From Vibrio diazotrophicus (GTDB lineage: Bacteria > Pseudomonadota > Gammaproteobacteria > Enterobacterales > Vibrionaceae): a stretch of DNA of 64,000 nucleotides. The stretch lies in contig NZ_CP151843.1 of NCBI RefSeq assembly GCF_038452265.1, positions 124,001 through 188,000 of the forward strand, given 5' to 3'. Every line of letters begins with the position of its first letter. Position 1 is the first letter of the stretch. The position numbers and the translations under genes are program-made. Positions 28,626 through 37,675 of this stretch are shown piece after piece. A model generated the notes under the pieces. It was not told the DNA's origin. It did no database searches and saw nothing but the letters and a program-made list of their open reading frames with translations.

Positions 28626-28715
28626 GGAAGTTTAACCGTTGTTTTTCTGAGATTGCGCAGAGTAACACAGAGTCTCAAGGGTTTAAGTTTACGTTCTGTG
28701 AAAGTTGACCAAGTT

Positions 28716-28749
28716 AAAAAGGTCTTCTTCTTATTCCAAGAAGAAGACC
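28716..28749 (-). terminator. Terminator after the SGNH hydrolase gene
   Basis: A perfect 12-bp stem GGTCTTCTTCTT / AAGAAGAAGACC (28721-28732, 28738-28749) with a 5-nt loop, followed on the minus strand by TTTTT. It ends the porin-SGNH transcript before rpiR. Confidence 0.9.
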
Positions 28750-28756
28750 GGTACGA

Positions 28757-29536
28757 TTAACGTTGAGATTGGTAATTTTGCACCGTTTTCCACGCTATTG
28801 CTTGTAGTTTCTTCGCTATATCTGGCGACATATCACTATCTACAGGTACATCACCACCTATCGGTGATTGGTTGTAAAGTGTGGCAAAGAATACCGAAGC
28901 TGCCAGATAAGTACCCGCTAAAGAAGGGTGCTTACCATCACTATGATAGAGTTCGATATCTGGATGTTGTTGAAGGCTATTGGCAAATGCCAAGCCAACT
29001 GGGGCTACGTAGCCTCCCGTCTCCAGAGCGATTTCGTCATAAGCCTTTGCCAACGCTTGAGTTTGTTCAGGATGTGCCTTTTGCGCCCATGTCATGAAAT
29101 AGACCACCTTTGAGCCTGCATCATGAGCAATTTTCGCCATAGATTTTGCGGAAGTTTGGAAGTACTCCCTTGATTCACTTTTGTTACTAATCGGCTCCAT
29201 CGAGTTGCCTTGTAGAATGACCACATCCCAAGCTTTTAACGTGTTCTGGAAGCGCAAATTAGGTTCATGCCAGCCCAATTGTCCGCTAGAAATCGTAATG
29301 CCGCGGTAGCTGTAACCTTTCGCGTTGTCAGGCAGCAATGAACGAGTTAAATCACGTAAACGAGTATTAAGGTTGTTGTTGTAGTGCGTGTAAGAATTGC
29401 CATAAATAGCGACAACTTTGTTTTCACCGTCCATTTTAACTGTTGGAGATGGGGCAATGAGGATGTCAGCGTACACTGAGCTGCTACCAAACATTAACGC
29501 TGCTGCAAGCAAAGAGCTCTTTATTTTACTGTTCAT
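28757..29536 (-). CDS. Periplasmic SGNH/GDSL-type hydrolase
   Basis: A 259-aa exported hydrolase. Residues 1-23 form a signal peptide (cleavage near SVYA). The nucleophile Ser lies in IYGNSYTHYNN, a block-III-like segment is VVILQGNSMEP, and the catalytic Asp-His pair is in HSDGKHPSLAGTY. Such enzymes cleave esters or acyl groups. It is 12 bp downstream of a porin and probably acts in the periplasm on the substrate the porin admits. The exact bond cleaved is unknown. Confidence 0.75.
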   Translation of the reverse strand: MNSKIKSSLLAAALMFGSSSVYADILIAPSPTVKMDGENKVVAIYGNSYTHYNNNLNTRLRDLTRSLLPDNAKGYSYRGITISSGQLGWHEPNLRFQNTLKAWDVVILQGNSMEPISNKSESREYFQTSAKSMAKIAHDAGSKVVYFMTWAQKAHPEQTQALAKAYDEIALETGGYVAPVGLAFANSLQQHPDIELYHSDGKHPSLAGTYLAASVFFATLYNQSPIGGDVPVDSDMSPDIAKKLQAIAWKTVQNYQSQR

Positions 29537-29548
29537 GTCGTTTAGTCC

Positions 29549-30595
29549 TTAGAAGTCGTAACGGAGTCCAACAATGATTGCGTCATCGTCGCTGTCGGCA
29601 TTTTTTGCGGCAATTTCACGATCGTACGTCACAGAAAGGTATGTACGACTCGCCAAAGTCCATTGCCCTTCAATACGCCAGTCTTCTTTTTCATAGATAT
29701 CTTCACCATCCTCGTCTAAGAAGCTGTAACCTGCAAGAATTTTGAAGTTGTCCCATTGGTAAGCAACAATTGAGTCAATACCAAAATATTTTTCATTGCT
29801 ATTATTGTCAGTGTCGATATTTATATAATCAGCAGTAATACCAAATGAGAAATTATTAAGTGAAAGTTCAATGCCGGCGATAATTTGATCATGCTGTTCA
29901 CGAGATGTAGCTGTACTTTCACTGTCTCGGTTGAACTGGCTAAATGCAATTGCTGGAGAAACTCTGAATCCATCGCTTTTATAATTCATACGATAACTTG
30001 CCATTATGCCGTTATCTAAGCGTTCATTTTCATTGTTTCCAATAACGTAGGCAGCTTGAATTTCATGAATTCCAAATTTTCCTTCATATTGCAATGTGGA
30101 ATCTTGGCGATTATATGAATAAGAAGTATCTATTGAAGATAAACCAAAGTTATAGATACCAGGAGTGAAGTTTTTATATTTATCAGTAATCTTCATTACT
30201 TGATACAAAGGGTTTTTCGTTCGGCCAAAAATTAAAGTGCCGAATTTATCATTTTCTATTCCTAGATAGTTATAACGAGCTTCCAAACTTTCTCCTGCGT
30301 CAAAGCGAGTGTCATTTTTTTCAGTTCGGACTTGCCATTCAAACTTACCTAATACTCTAGTGTTTTCAACGGCGCTTAGCTCTCTGCTCATGTCGAAGCC
30401 TAAACGGCCGCTCATGCGACCAGCCAAGTCATCTTCTGAAGCAAAACTCTCATCACCATGAGCGATTTGAGCTTCAAGTCGACCATAAATATCAAGGCTA
30501 TTGGTATCGTCTTTGTAGACGTTTTGTGCTTGAGCCATTCCTGAGAAACAAAGGGTAGAGATAATGAGAGTTAAGAGTTTTTTATTCGTTACCAT
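29549..30595 (-). CDS. Outer-membrane porin
   Basis: A 348-aa beta-barrel porin of the Gram-negative trimeric class. It has a signal peptide ending GMAQA, an N-terminal first strand with SLDIYGRLEAQ, many alternating hydrophobic strands and the C-terminal GLRYDF ending in Phe needed for barrel assembly. AAGGAAAG precedes the ATG. It heads the porin-SGNH operon and diverges from dcuC. Being in a catabolic module suggests a substrate-specific porin rather than a general OmpU-type one. Confidence 0.85.
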   Translation of the reverse strand: MVTNKKLLTLIISTLCFSGMAQAQNVYKDDTNSLDIYGRLEAQIAHGDESFASEDDLAGRMSGRLGFDMSRELSAVENTRVLGKFEWQVRTEKNDTRFDAGESLEARYNYLGIENDKFGTLIFGRTKNPLYQVMKITDKYKNFTPGIYNFGLSSIDTSYSYNRQDSTLQYEGKFGIHEIQAAYVIGNNENERLDNGIMASYRMNYKSDGFRVSPAIAFSQFNRDSESTATSREQHDQIIAGIELSLNNFSFGITADYINIDTDNNSNEKYFGIDSIVAYQWDNFKILAGYSFLDEDGEDIYEKEDWRIEGQWTLASRTYLSVTYDREIAAKNADSDDDAIIVGLRYDF

Positions 30596-30659
30596 TGCTG
30601 CAACTTTCCTTATTTGTTATTGGAAATTGCATCCTAGATTGCATGTTTTTTAAAATGTA

Positions 30660-30678
30660 AGGGAAATTAATCTTCCCT
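30660..30678. promoter_or_regulatory. Candidate operator for the porin operon (GGGAA-N7-TTCCC)
   Basis: AGGGAA-ATTAATC-TTCCCT, an inverted repeat 65 bp upstream of the porin start. The same core and the same 7-bp spacer recur before dcuC at 31055-31079. The remainder of the 542-bp divergent gap (30596-31137) is AT-rich and holds one other inverted repeat, ATTATC-N6-GATAAT at 30901-30918, and no gene that I can see. Confidence 0.6.
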
Positions 30679-31054
30679 AAATAAAGTTTGATTAACTTCA
30701 TATTTGTCTATTTTTTAAGTAAGAATTCATGCTCGGTTAATTTATATGTGTATTTTTATTTATTATTTTTTATGGTGAAATAAATTAATTGGGCTTGATT
30801 TGTGATTTACGCAACGTTCTTGGTGTGTCTGAACTAGGTGAAAAATAGAAAGTGAGAAAAACGATTTCTCATCATAATACCTAGGAGGCGTAACGCTCTA
30901 ATTATCTTTGTAGATAATACATGTGATTACTTTTTGTAATAATTCGTTCTTAAGGTATTCGCGAGGTTGTTGAATTAAATTGCTACGTTAGAATTTTTAG
31001 TTTGTGTTTAATCTAGCGCATCTAATTAAGAATTTTTAAACGCTTCACACTTTT

Positions 31055-31079
31055 ATATGGGAAAAACAGGTTCCCATAT
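31055..31079. promoter_or_regulatory. Candidate operator for the dcuC operon (GGGAA-N7-TTCCC)
   Basis: A perfect 9-bp inverted repeat ATATGGGAA / TTCCCATAT with a 7-bp spacer, 59 bp upstream of the dcuC start. It shares core and spacing with the site before the porin operon, so one regulator, probably the module's RpiR protein, may control both. Confidence 0.6.
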
Positions 31080-31137
31080 TGTTATTTATGTTGGGTCACC
31101 AATATAAGGAGACTTACTACTATAAAAAGGTGAACAA

Positions 31138-32499
31138 ATGATTGCTCTACTCGCTCTGCCTATCGTATTTGGGGCAGGATACTTAATAGTTAAGAAATAT
31201 AACACTCAGGCTGTGTTGTTTGGCGCGGGTTTACTGATGATGATAGTTGGGGCGTTGGTTGGCGGCCCAGAATTCTTACCAAAAGGGGCTAAGCCTTCTG
31301 GTGCCACAGCGGTGGATTTTTTCCTAGTTATTAAAACCATTAGTTCGTCTACACTCGCTAACCTCGGTTTGATCATTATGGCTGTAGGTGGTTTTTCAAA
31401 ATACATGGGACATATCGGCGCAGCCAATGCATTGGTTAAAGTCACCACTAAACCGCTTTCTGCCATTCGTAACCCATATATCATTTTGGCGTTAACCTAC
31501 ATTTTGGGTCAGTTCTTAAACGTATTTATTCCAAGTGCTGTTGGCTTGGCAATGCTGCTTTTGGTTGCACTGTATCCAGTACTTGTGGGTATCGGTTGTA
31601 CGCCAGCTTCGGTTGCAGCGGTGCTGGCAACAACCGCTTGTTTGGACTTAGGTCCTGCATCTGGTGCTTCAAACAAAGCGGCAGAAGTGATTGGTATTGA
31701 TGCGGCTGCTTACTTTGTTCAACATCAGTTGTTCGTTGGTGTTTGTGTTGCGGTTGTGATTGCTGCTCTGCACTTTGTTTGCCAAAAGTGGTTTGACAAA
31801 CGTGATGAAGCAAACGGTGTTACTTATGAACTTAATGCTAAAGAAGACAACTCTCGCCCAGCACCACTATGGTTCTCTGTGTTACCTGTACTTCCTCTAG
31901 CATTGCTACTGACTTTCAGCAAATTTGCCATTACCTCAATTAAGATCGATGTGGTGACAGCAATGTTTATTAGCTTAGGCGTAGCAATGTTGTGTGATTT
32001 TATTTACTCGAAAGACGGCCGCGCAGTGGCTGCATCGCTGAAAGTTTACCTGCAAGGTATGGGTGATGTGTTCGCAAGCGTTGTATCTTTGATCATCGCA
32101 GCTCAAACATTTGTGATTGGTTTAACAGCAATTGGTTTTATCTCTGGCATGTTAGGCTTAGCAACACATCTAGGTTTTGGCTATATGCTGATGGTTATTC
32201 TGCTTGTGGCAATTATCGGTGTAACGGCGTTGCTATCAGGTTCAGGCAATGCAGCATTTTTCAGCTTCTCTAACTTAGCTCCGGATGTTGCAGCTCATGT
32301 CGGCGTATCAACGGCAGCACTGGCGCTTCCAATGCAGCTTTCTGCTGGTATCTTCCGCTCATTTTCACCAGTTGCAGGTGTAGTGATTGCTTGTGCAGGC
32401 GTAGCGGGTGTACCACCGACAGAACTTGTTAAACGTACAGCTATCCCAATGATTGGTGGATTGCTGACTCTTCTCATCATTACCTTTATTGGAGCATAG
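31138..32499 (+). CDS. DcuC-family C4-dicarboxylate transporter
   Basis: A 453-aa inner-membrane carrier with about 12 helices, of the DcuC family that moves fumarate, succinate, malate or aspartate. Family segments include FIPSAVGLAMLLLVALYP, TTACLDLGPASGASNKAAE and SGSGNAAFFSFSNLAP. It opens the operon dcuC-lyase-maeA-M20 and ends 9 bp before the lyase. It could import the substrate or exchange it for succinate; DcuC itself is mainly a succinate exporter in E. coli. Confidence 0.82.
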   Translation: MIALLALPIVFGAGYLIVKKYNTQAVLFGAGLLMMIVGALVGGPEFLPKGAKPSGATAVDFFLVIKTISSSTLANLGLIIMAVGGFSKYMGHIGAANALVKVTTKPLSAIRNPYIILALTYILGQFLNVFIPSAVGLAMLLLVALYPVLVGIGCTPASVAAVLATTACLDLGPASGASNKAAEVIGIDAAAYFVQHQLFVGVCVAVVIAALHFVCQKWFDKRDEANGVTYELNAKEDNSRPAPLWFSVLPVLPLALLLTFSKFAITSIKIDVVTAMFISLGVAMLCDFIYSKDGRAVAASLKVYLQGMGDVFASVVSLIIAAQTFVIGLTAIGFISGMLGLATHLGFGYMLMVILLVAIIGVTALLSGSGNAAFFSFSNLAPDVAAHVGVSTAALALPMQLSAGIFRSFSPVAGVVIACAGVAGVPPTELVKRTAIPMIGGLLTLLIITFIGA

Positions 32500-32508
32500 G
32501 AAATCAAT

Positions 32509-33867
32509 ATGCATGGTTCAAACGTTTCTGTTTTTGACTCAACACTTTACTCACCGCTGTTCACGCAAAAAGAGATGAAGCAAGTTTGGTCAGATAACAA
32601 CTTGATCCGTACATGGTTAACTTTTGAGGTTTCTATTGCCAAAGTGCAAGCTGAGTTGGGGTTAATTCCCCAACCAGCAGTTGCTTCAATTACTAAGGTT
32701 TGCCGTATTGAAAATATCGACTGGGCTCGCCTTGCTCACGATACACAAACGGTCGGAATGGCCATCAAACCTTTGGTTGACCAACTTTCTGAACAAGGCG
32801 ACGACTACGTAAAAAAATATTTGCATTGGGGTGGTACAACCCAAGATCTTCTTGATACTGGCCTAGCTATGCGCATCAAGCAAACAATGGATTTAATTCG
32901 TGTGCAGTTGACCACCTTAGGTGATCATCTACAGCAGATGGCTTTGAAACATAAACATACCGTAATGGTTGCTCGCACCAATGCTATGGATGCACTGCCA
33001 ACCACATGGGGTTTGCAAGTAAGCAGTTATTTGTTGGAAGTGACTCGTCACGTCAAACGTCTTGATGAAATGTATGCTCGTGTAACTACCGGAGTTTATG
33101 GTGGTGCGATTGGAAACTTGTCATCGATTGGCTCCCAAGGTTTAGAGATGCGCAAAGGTCTGTTCGCTGAGTTAGGCTTGACTGAACCGAAAGGATTAGG
33201 TAATGCCAGTATGGATCATGTGGTTGAATTGATTCAATTCTTCGCACTTATCCATGGCACTCTATGTCGCATCGCTAACGACACAGAAATGATGGGGCGA
33301 GCCTCAATTGCAGAAGTTCGCGAAGGCGAAGGCGGTGGTGGCTCAAGCGCAATGCCGCATAAAGCCAACCCTCGTGCTGCAAACATGATTCAAACCCTTT
33401 CTCGTATGGGGTGGATGTACGCAAGTGGCGCGCCAAATCTCATGGATCAACAAGATGTACGTTCTGCCTCTATGCGTGTGCTGAACTGGAGCTTAGTGCC
33501 TGAAGCTGCATTAGCTGTATCGACTTCGTTAGAGCGAGCTCATCGCTTGATTGCGAACTTGATTGTGAATGAATCAAAAATGCTGGAGAACTTCGCTGCT
33601 TCGCGAAACTTCGTGATGTCTGAAGCGGTGATGATGAAAGTGGCAGAAAAAGTCGGCAGAGGTGACGGCTACAACAAGGTGAAAGCGGCTATTGCCAATG
33701 CACCTGAAATGGGCAGCTTAAATGAAGTGTTAGCGCTAGATCCGGAAGTTTCAGCCATTTTAACCACAGAAGAAATTGATGCTGCATGTGACCCTAAAAA
33801 TTACCTTGGTTGTAATGACGCTTTGATTGATGAAACCGTTGAACAGTATCGAGAGGTAATAGGGTAA
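32509..33867 (+). CDS. Fumarase/adenylosuccinate lyase superfamily lyase
   Basis: A 452-aa lyase of the superfamily that eliminates fumarate (or cycloisomerises carboxymuconate). The signature loop GGSSAMPHKANP is at residues 277-288 and the substrate-binding segment HWGGTTQDLLDTG at 106-118. The region normally reading GRTH here reads ARTNAMDALPTT (about 155-166), with Asn in place of the usual His. Overall it is closest in look to the PcaB/adenylosuccinate lyase group. Neighbouring DcuC and malic enzyme suggest that it releases fumarate. The amine or other leaving group is unknown. Confidence 0.75.
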   Translation: MHGSNVSVFDSTLYSPLFTQKEMKQVWSDNNLIRTWLTFEVSIAKVQAELGLIPQPAVASITKVCRIENIDWARLAHDTQTVGMAIKPLVDQLSEQGDDYVKKYLHWGGTTQDLLDTGLAMRIKQTMDLIRVQLTTLGDHLQQMALKHKHTVMVARTNAMDALPTTWGLQVSSYLLEVTRHVKRLDEMYARVTTGVYGGAIGNLSSIGSQGLEMRKGLFAELGLTEPKGLGNASMDHVVELIQFFALIHGTLCRIANDTEMMGRASIAEVREGEGGGGSSAMPHKANPRAANMIQTLSRMGWMYASGAPNLMDQQDVRSASMRVLNWSLVPEAALAVSTSLERAHRLIANLIVNESKMLENFAASRNFVMSEAVMMKVAEKVGRGDGYNKVKAAIANAPEMGSLNEVLALDPEVSAILTTEEIDAACDPKNYLGCNDALIDETVEQYREVIG

Positions 33868-35546
33868 TGCCAAAGAAAATGTTTGTCAGACAGGCTGGAA
33901 ATACCCTACTGAATACGCCCTTGCTGAACAAAGGCAGCGCGTTTTCATCTGAAGAGCGTAAAAGTTTTAACTTATCAGGGTTGTTACCAGCCAATATTGA
34001 AAGTATTGAAGAACAAGCAAGCCGAGCGTACGAGCAGTTTTCATTGTTCTCATCAGAGTTAGATAAACATATCTATCTACGAAATATCCAAGATACCAAT
34101 GAAACTCTGTATTTTAAGCTCATTGATCAACATATCGAGGAGATGATGCCGATCATCTACACACCAACAGTAGGTGATGCATGTCAGAAGTTTTCTCAAA
34201 TCTATCGTCGTAACCGAGGTCTGTTTCTTAGTTACGAAGAACAAGATGAACTAGAAGAAATCCTCAATAACGCTCCAAACAAAGATGTCAAAGTTATCGT
34301 TATTACGGATGGAGAACGCATTCTCGGTCTCGGTGACCAAGGCATTGGTGGCATGGGTATCCCTATTGGGAAGTTAGCTCTGTACACCGCGTGTGGAGGT
34401 ATTAACCCAGAACATACCTTACCGATTGTATTGGATGTCGGTACGAATAATTCCGCGTTACTTTCTGATCCAATGTACATGGGGTGGCGTCATCCGCGTG
34501 TGTCGGGTGAACAATACTACGATTTTGTCGACGATTGTCTGAAAGCAATTCGTCAACGTTGGCCAGATGCTTTGATCCAATTTGAAGATTTTGCTCAAAC
34601 CAACGCAATGCCTCTTTTACAGCGTTATCAAGATAAGTTTTGCTGTTTTAATGATGATATCCAAGGCACCGCATCGGTAACTGTGGGTACTTTACTTGCG
34701 GCAGCAAATGTGACGGGAAAACCCTTGTCCCAACAAAAAGTGGTTTTCGCGGGAGCGGGTTCTGCCGGTTGTGGCATTGCCGAAGCCATTATTGCTCAAA
34801 TGGTCTATGAAGGTATCAGTGAGCAACAAGCCCGAGAGCAGATCTTCATGGTTGACCGCTGGGGATTGTTAGAGCAGGGAATGACGGGATTGCTCTCTTT
34901 CCAACAGTCTTTGGCACAACCAACCTCTATTCGTACCCAGTGGGAGGTTGATGCGAATACGGAAATCAGCTTGCTAGATGTTATTCAGAAAGCGAAACCT
35001 GACGTATTAATCGGCGTAACAGGTGTGCCTGGTTTATTTAATCAACCGATCATCGAAGCGATGGCCGCTGGGTGTGAGCGTCCTGTTGTAATGCCGTTAT
35101 CAAATCCCACTAGCCGTGTCGAAGCGAAGCCTACTGATATCATTACTTGGACTGATGGCCGCGCCATTGTTGCCACTGGCAGCCCATTTCCTGATGTTGT
35201 GTATAAGGGCGTTAAATACCCTATCGCGCAGTGTAACAACAGCTACATATTTCCTGGGATTGGCTTGGGTGTTATCAGTGCAAATGCCAATCGAGTAACC
35301 AATGAAATGCTACAACAGGCGAGCATGACGTTGGCATCAATGTCGCCGATGTTGAAAGGCGGGAAGCAGCTTTTACCGCCACTGAGTGATATTCAAAACG
35401 TGTCGCGAAAGATAGCGATTGAGGTCGCGAAGAAAGCCGTGCAGCAAGGGAAAGCAACAGACAGAACTGAAGAGCGACTCTCAGAGCGCCTTGAGGAGGA
35501 GTTTTGGCAGGCGCAATACTGTGAATATCGACGCATCGCTTCATAG
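33867..35546 (+). CDS. maeA: NAD-dependent malic enzyme
   Basis: Malic enzyme of 559 aa, the length of the SfcA/MaeA class, converting malate to pyruvate and CO2. It carries the signatures YTPTVGDACQKFS, FNDDIQGTASV and the Rossmann loop FAGAGSAGCGIAEAI. Its ATG overlaps the lyase stop codon (TAATG), so translation is coupled. It would turn fumarate-derived malate into pyruvate. A dedicated copy inside a catabolic operon is unusual. Confidence 0.92.
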   Translation: MPKKMFVRQAGNTLLNTPLLNKGSAFSSEERKSFNLSGLLPANIESIEEQASRAYEQFSLFSSELDKHIYLRNIQDTNETLYFKLIDQHIEEMMPIIYTPTVGDACQKFSQIYRRNRGLFLSYEEQDELEEILNNAPNKDVKVIVITDGERILGLGDQGIGGMGIPIGKLALYTACGGINPEHTLPIVLDVGTNNSALLSDPMYMGWRHPRVSGEQYYDFVDDCLKAIRQRWPDALIQFEDFAQTNAMPLLQRYQDKFCCFNDDIQGTASVTVGTLLAAANVTGKPLSQQKVVFAGAGSAGCGIAEAIIAQMVYEGISEQQAREQIFMVDRWGLLEQGMTGLLSFQQSLAQPTSIRTQWEVDANTEISLLDVIQKAKPDVLIGVTGVPGLFNQPIIEAMAAGCERPVVMPLSNPTSRVEAKPTDIITWTDGRAIVATGSPFPDVVYKGVKYPIAQCNNSYIFPGIGLGVISANANRVTNEMLQQASMTLASMSPMLKGGKQLLPPLSDIQNVSRKIAIEVAKKAVQQGKATDRTEERLSERLEEEFWQAQYCEYRRIAS

Positions 35547-35581
35547 AGCAAAGACGGTGCTATAAGTATCTAGGAGTTAAG

Positions 35582-36706
35582 ATGAAGTTTTCTATTGAAG
35601 AATATCTTGAAGAGTTACGTCCGTTAATTAACGTTGATTGCGGAACTTATACAACAGCAGGTATTGAGTTCGTTGCTTCACAATTTGAGGAAAAGTTTAA
35701 TGCTATGTCCAATTGGCACATTAAACGAATTGAATGTGGTAGAGCTGGCGTTGGTTTAGAGATTCGCAATAAGCCAGATTTAGAGCAGATCGATGTGCTA
35801 CTTGTTGGTCACATGGATACGGTTTTTCCCGTTGGTACCGCAGCGCAGCGCCCTATGTCAATAGACGCCGAAAAAGCGTATGGTCCGGGTGTTTCAGACA
35901 TGAAATCTGGGCTTCTTAACATGGTTTATGCTTTGCGCAATTTGGATTCAGAAGTGTTGAGTAAGCTGTCCATCGGTATTTGTATGAATCCCGATGAAGA
36001 GAAAGGCTCATTGGATTCTGTTGAGTGGATCCAATCGGTCGCAAAACTGGCTAAAAATGTACTGGTTTTGGAAGCGGCAAGAGCAGATGGCGGGTTAGTG
36101 AAAGCTCGCAAAGGGATGGCTCGCTACAAAATTTCGTTTAAAGGTGTTGCAGCGCACGCAGGTAATGAACCTGAAAATGGTCGTAGTGCTATCACCGAAA
36201 TGGCTCATTGGATTTTAGCGGTTAACGCAATGACCAATTTCCATTCAGGCACCACATTGAACGTTGGTATTGTCTCTGGTGGCTCGGGGGCGAATGTCGT
36301 ATCTGAACATGCTGAAGCGATTGTCGACATACGTTTTTGGAACAACGAAGAGTATCAAGAGATCGATCAAAAACTGAATGGGTTGGTTGAAATGCCTTTC
36401 ACTGACGGCGTAACGATTAACTTGGAACGCGAAGCTTATAAACCTTCAATGATCCATGGTCCGAAAACGGAGCCGTTGATGGCGCTAGTAGAGAAAGCGG
36501 CTCAAGAGCTGTCTATCGACATTAACTGGAAAGAAGCGGGTGGTGGTTCTGACGCCAATCATACAGCCATACTTGGAATTCCGACCCTCGATGGTTTTGG
36601 ACCTATTGGCGCAGGATTCCATAGCGACAAAGAGTATCTGCTACTTGAATCCATAGAGCCTCGCATCAAAATGCTCATTCGAGTGCTGGAAAAAATCGCT
36701 GAATAA
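35582..36706 (+). CDS. M20-family metallopeptidase (CPG2-like)
   Basis: A 374-aa zinc carboxypeptidase of the M20 family, closest in style to glutamate carboxypeptidase CPG2. Metal and catalytic residues lie in GHMDTVFP, GPGVSDMKSG, NPDEEKGS and the late His in GAGFHSDKEYL. There is no signal peptide, so it acts in the cytoplasm. Last gene of the dcuC operon, followed by a terminator. It probably removes an acyl or amino-acid group from the module's unknown substrate or product. Confidence 0.8.
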   Translation: MKFSIEEYLEELRPLINVDCGTYTTAGIEFVASQFEEKFNAMSNWHIKRIECGRAGVGLEIRNKPDLEQIDVLLVGHMDTVFPVGTAAQRPMSIDAEKAYGPGVSDMKSGLLNMVYALRNLDSEVLSKLSIGICMNPDEEKGSLDSVEWIQSVAKLAKNVLVLEAARADGGLVKARKGMARYKISFKGVAAHAGNEPENGRSAITEMAHWILAVNAMTNFHSGTTLNVGIVSGGSGANVVSEHAEAIVDIRFWNNEEYQEIDQKLNGLVEMPFTDGVTINLEREAYKPSMIHGPKTEPLMALVEKAAQELSIDINWKEAGGGSDANHTAILGIPTLDGFGPIGAGFHSDKEYLLLESIEPRIKMLIRVLEKIAE

Positions 36707-36735
36707 TCTGAACAAAATAAGATATGCGCGGAACT

Positions 36736-36800
36736 AAAAAGCTGGCTCCTTGATAAGAACTTTCGACCCAAAGGACTTGTCGCAGGGGAGCCAGCTTTTT
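36736..36800 (+). terminator. Terminator at the end of the dcuC operon
   Basis: A 14-bp perfect stem (AAAAAGCTGGCTCC with GGAGCCAGCTTTTT) around a 37-nt loop, ending in T5. The long loop is unusual for an intrinsic terminator. Confidence 0.75.
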
Positions 36801-36859
36801 GTCTATTTTGAGGATGGATTAAATCTTTATGTGATTTAAACAATCAACCATGATGTGAA

Positions 36860-36907
36860 AAATACTCCGGACAGACGCCGGAGCAGTATAAAAACCGTTT
36901 GTTGTAA
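36860..36907 (+). pseudogene. Fragment of an AraC-family gene 3' end (48-bp repeat, copy 2)
   Basis: Reads KYSGQTPEQYKNRLL then stop, identical in protein to the end of the AraC regulator at 26911-27699. The four nucleotide differences from that copy are all synonymous. No upstream part of the gene remains. It marks the right edge of the RpiR-to-M20 module. Confidence 0.85.
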
Positions 36908-36911
36908 CTGG

Positions 36912-37565
36912 CTATTCGCTGAGCTTTTTCATCGCTTTTTGATAGCTTTCTACTTTTTCAACTTGCTCTATGTACTTCTTAATGTGGTGGTAAGGAGACA
37001 TGTCACAACGTGCAGTGGCAAGTTGCAGAGCTAGTACCATCTGGAAATCTGCGCCAGAAAGTTCATCACCAGCAAACCATTTGTTATTAGAAAGATGCTT
37101 ATCCACCAACTTGAGTTGAGGAATTATTCTTGGGTCAATGAAGTATTGGTTTAACGCCTGCACAAACTTTTTAATCACAGGTTTAATAAAGAACGGCATT
37201 GGTTTATCGACCGCTTTTGATAAAACCAGTCGCATTACCAACAAAGGCATCATTGAGCCTTCAGCAAAGTGCAACCAGTAACGGTAATCTAACAGAGCTT
37301 TGGGATCTTTAGGTCTGAACTGTTGCTCGGTGTCGTAGGTATCAATCAGATATTCAATGATTGCGCCAGATTCAGCAATTACCAGTTCGCCATCGGTAAT
37401 AACCGGCGATTTACCCAGCGGGTCGATTTGCTTGAGTGACTCTGGCGCGCCGTAGGTTTTAGGGTCGCGCTGATAAACTTTAATTTCGTAAGGAAGATTT
37501 AACGCTTCTAATAACCACGCAATGCGATTAGAGCGAGATTGAACGAGATGGTGCAGGATAATCAT
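36912..37565 (-). CDS. Glutathione S-transferase family protein
   Basis: A 217-aa cytosolic GST: N-terminal thioredoxin-like domain (residues 1-80; QSRSNRIAWLLEAL active-site region, KSPVITDG cis-Pro loop, ESGAIIEYL glutathione contact) and an alpha-helical C-terminal domain with AGDELSGADFQM. Its stop lies four bases after the AraC fragment, so in the ancestral arrangement it was probably convergent with the full AraC gene. Confidence 0.88.
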   Translation of the reverse strand: MIILHHLVQSRSNRIAWLLEALNLPYEIKVYQRDPKTYGAPESLKQIDPLGKSPVITDGELVIAESGAIIEYLIDTYDTEQQFRPKDPKALLDYRYWLHFAEGSMMPLLVMRLVLSKAVDKPMPFFIKPVIKKFVQALNQYFIDPRIIPQLKLVDKHLSNNKWFAGDELSGADFQMVLALQLATARCDMSPYHHIKKYIEQVEKVESYQKAMKKLSE

Positions 37566-37675
37566 AAAGGCCTCTGACGTTACTTATTGATTTATCCTGC
37601 TAGTCTCACCAATCGCCAAGCATAGGTCAATTTAAAATACGCTATACATTGGCGAGAGTGATATAAGATGTACGG

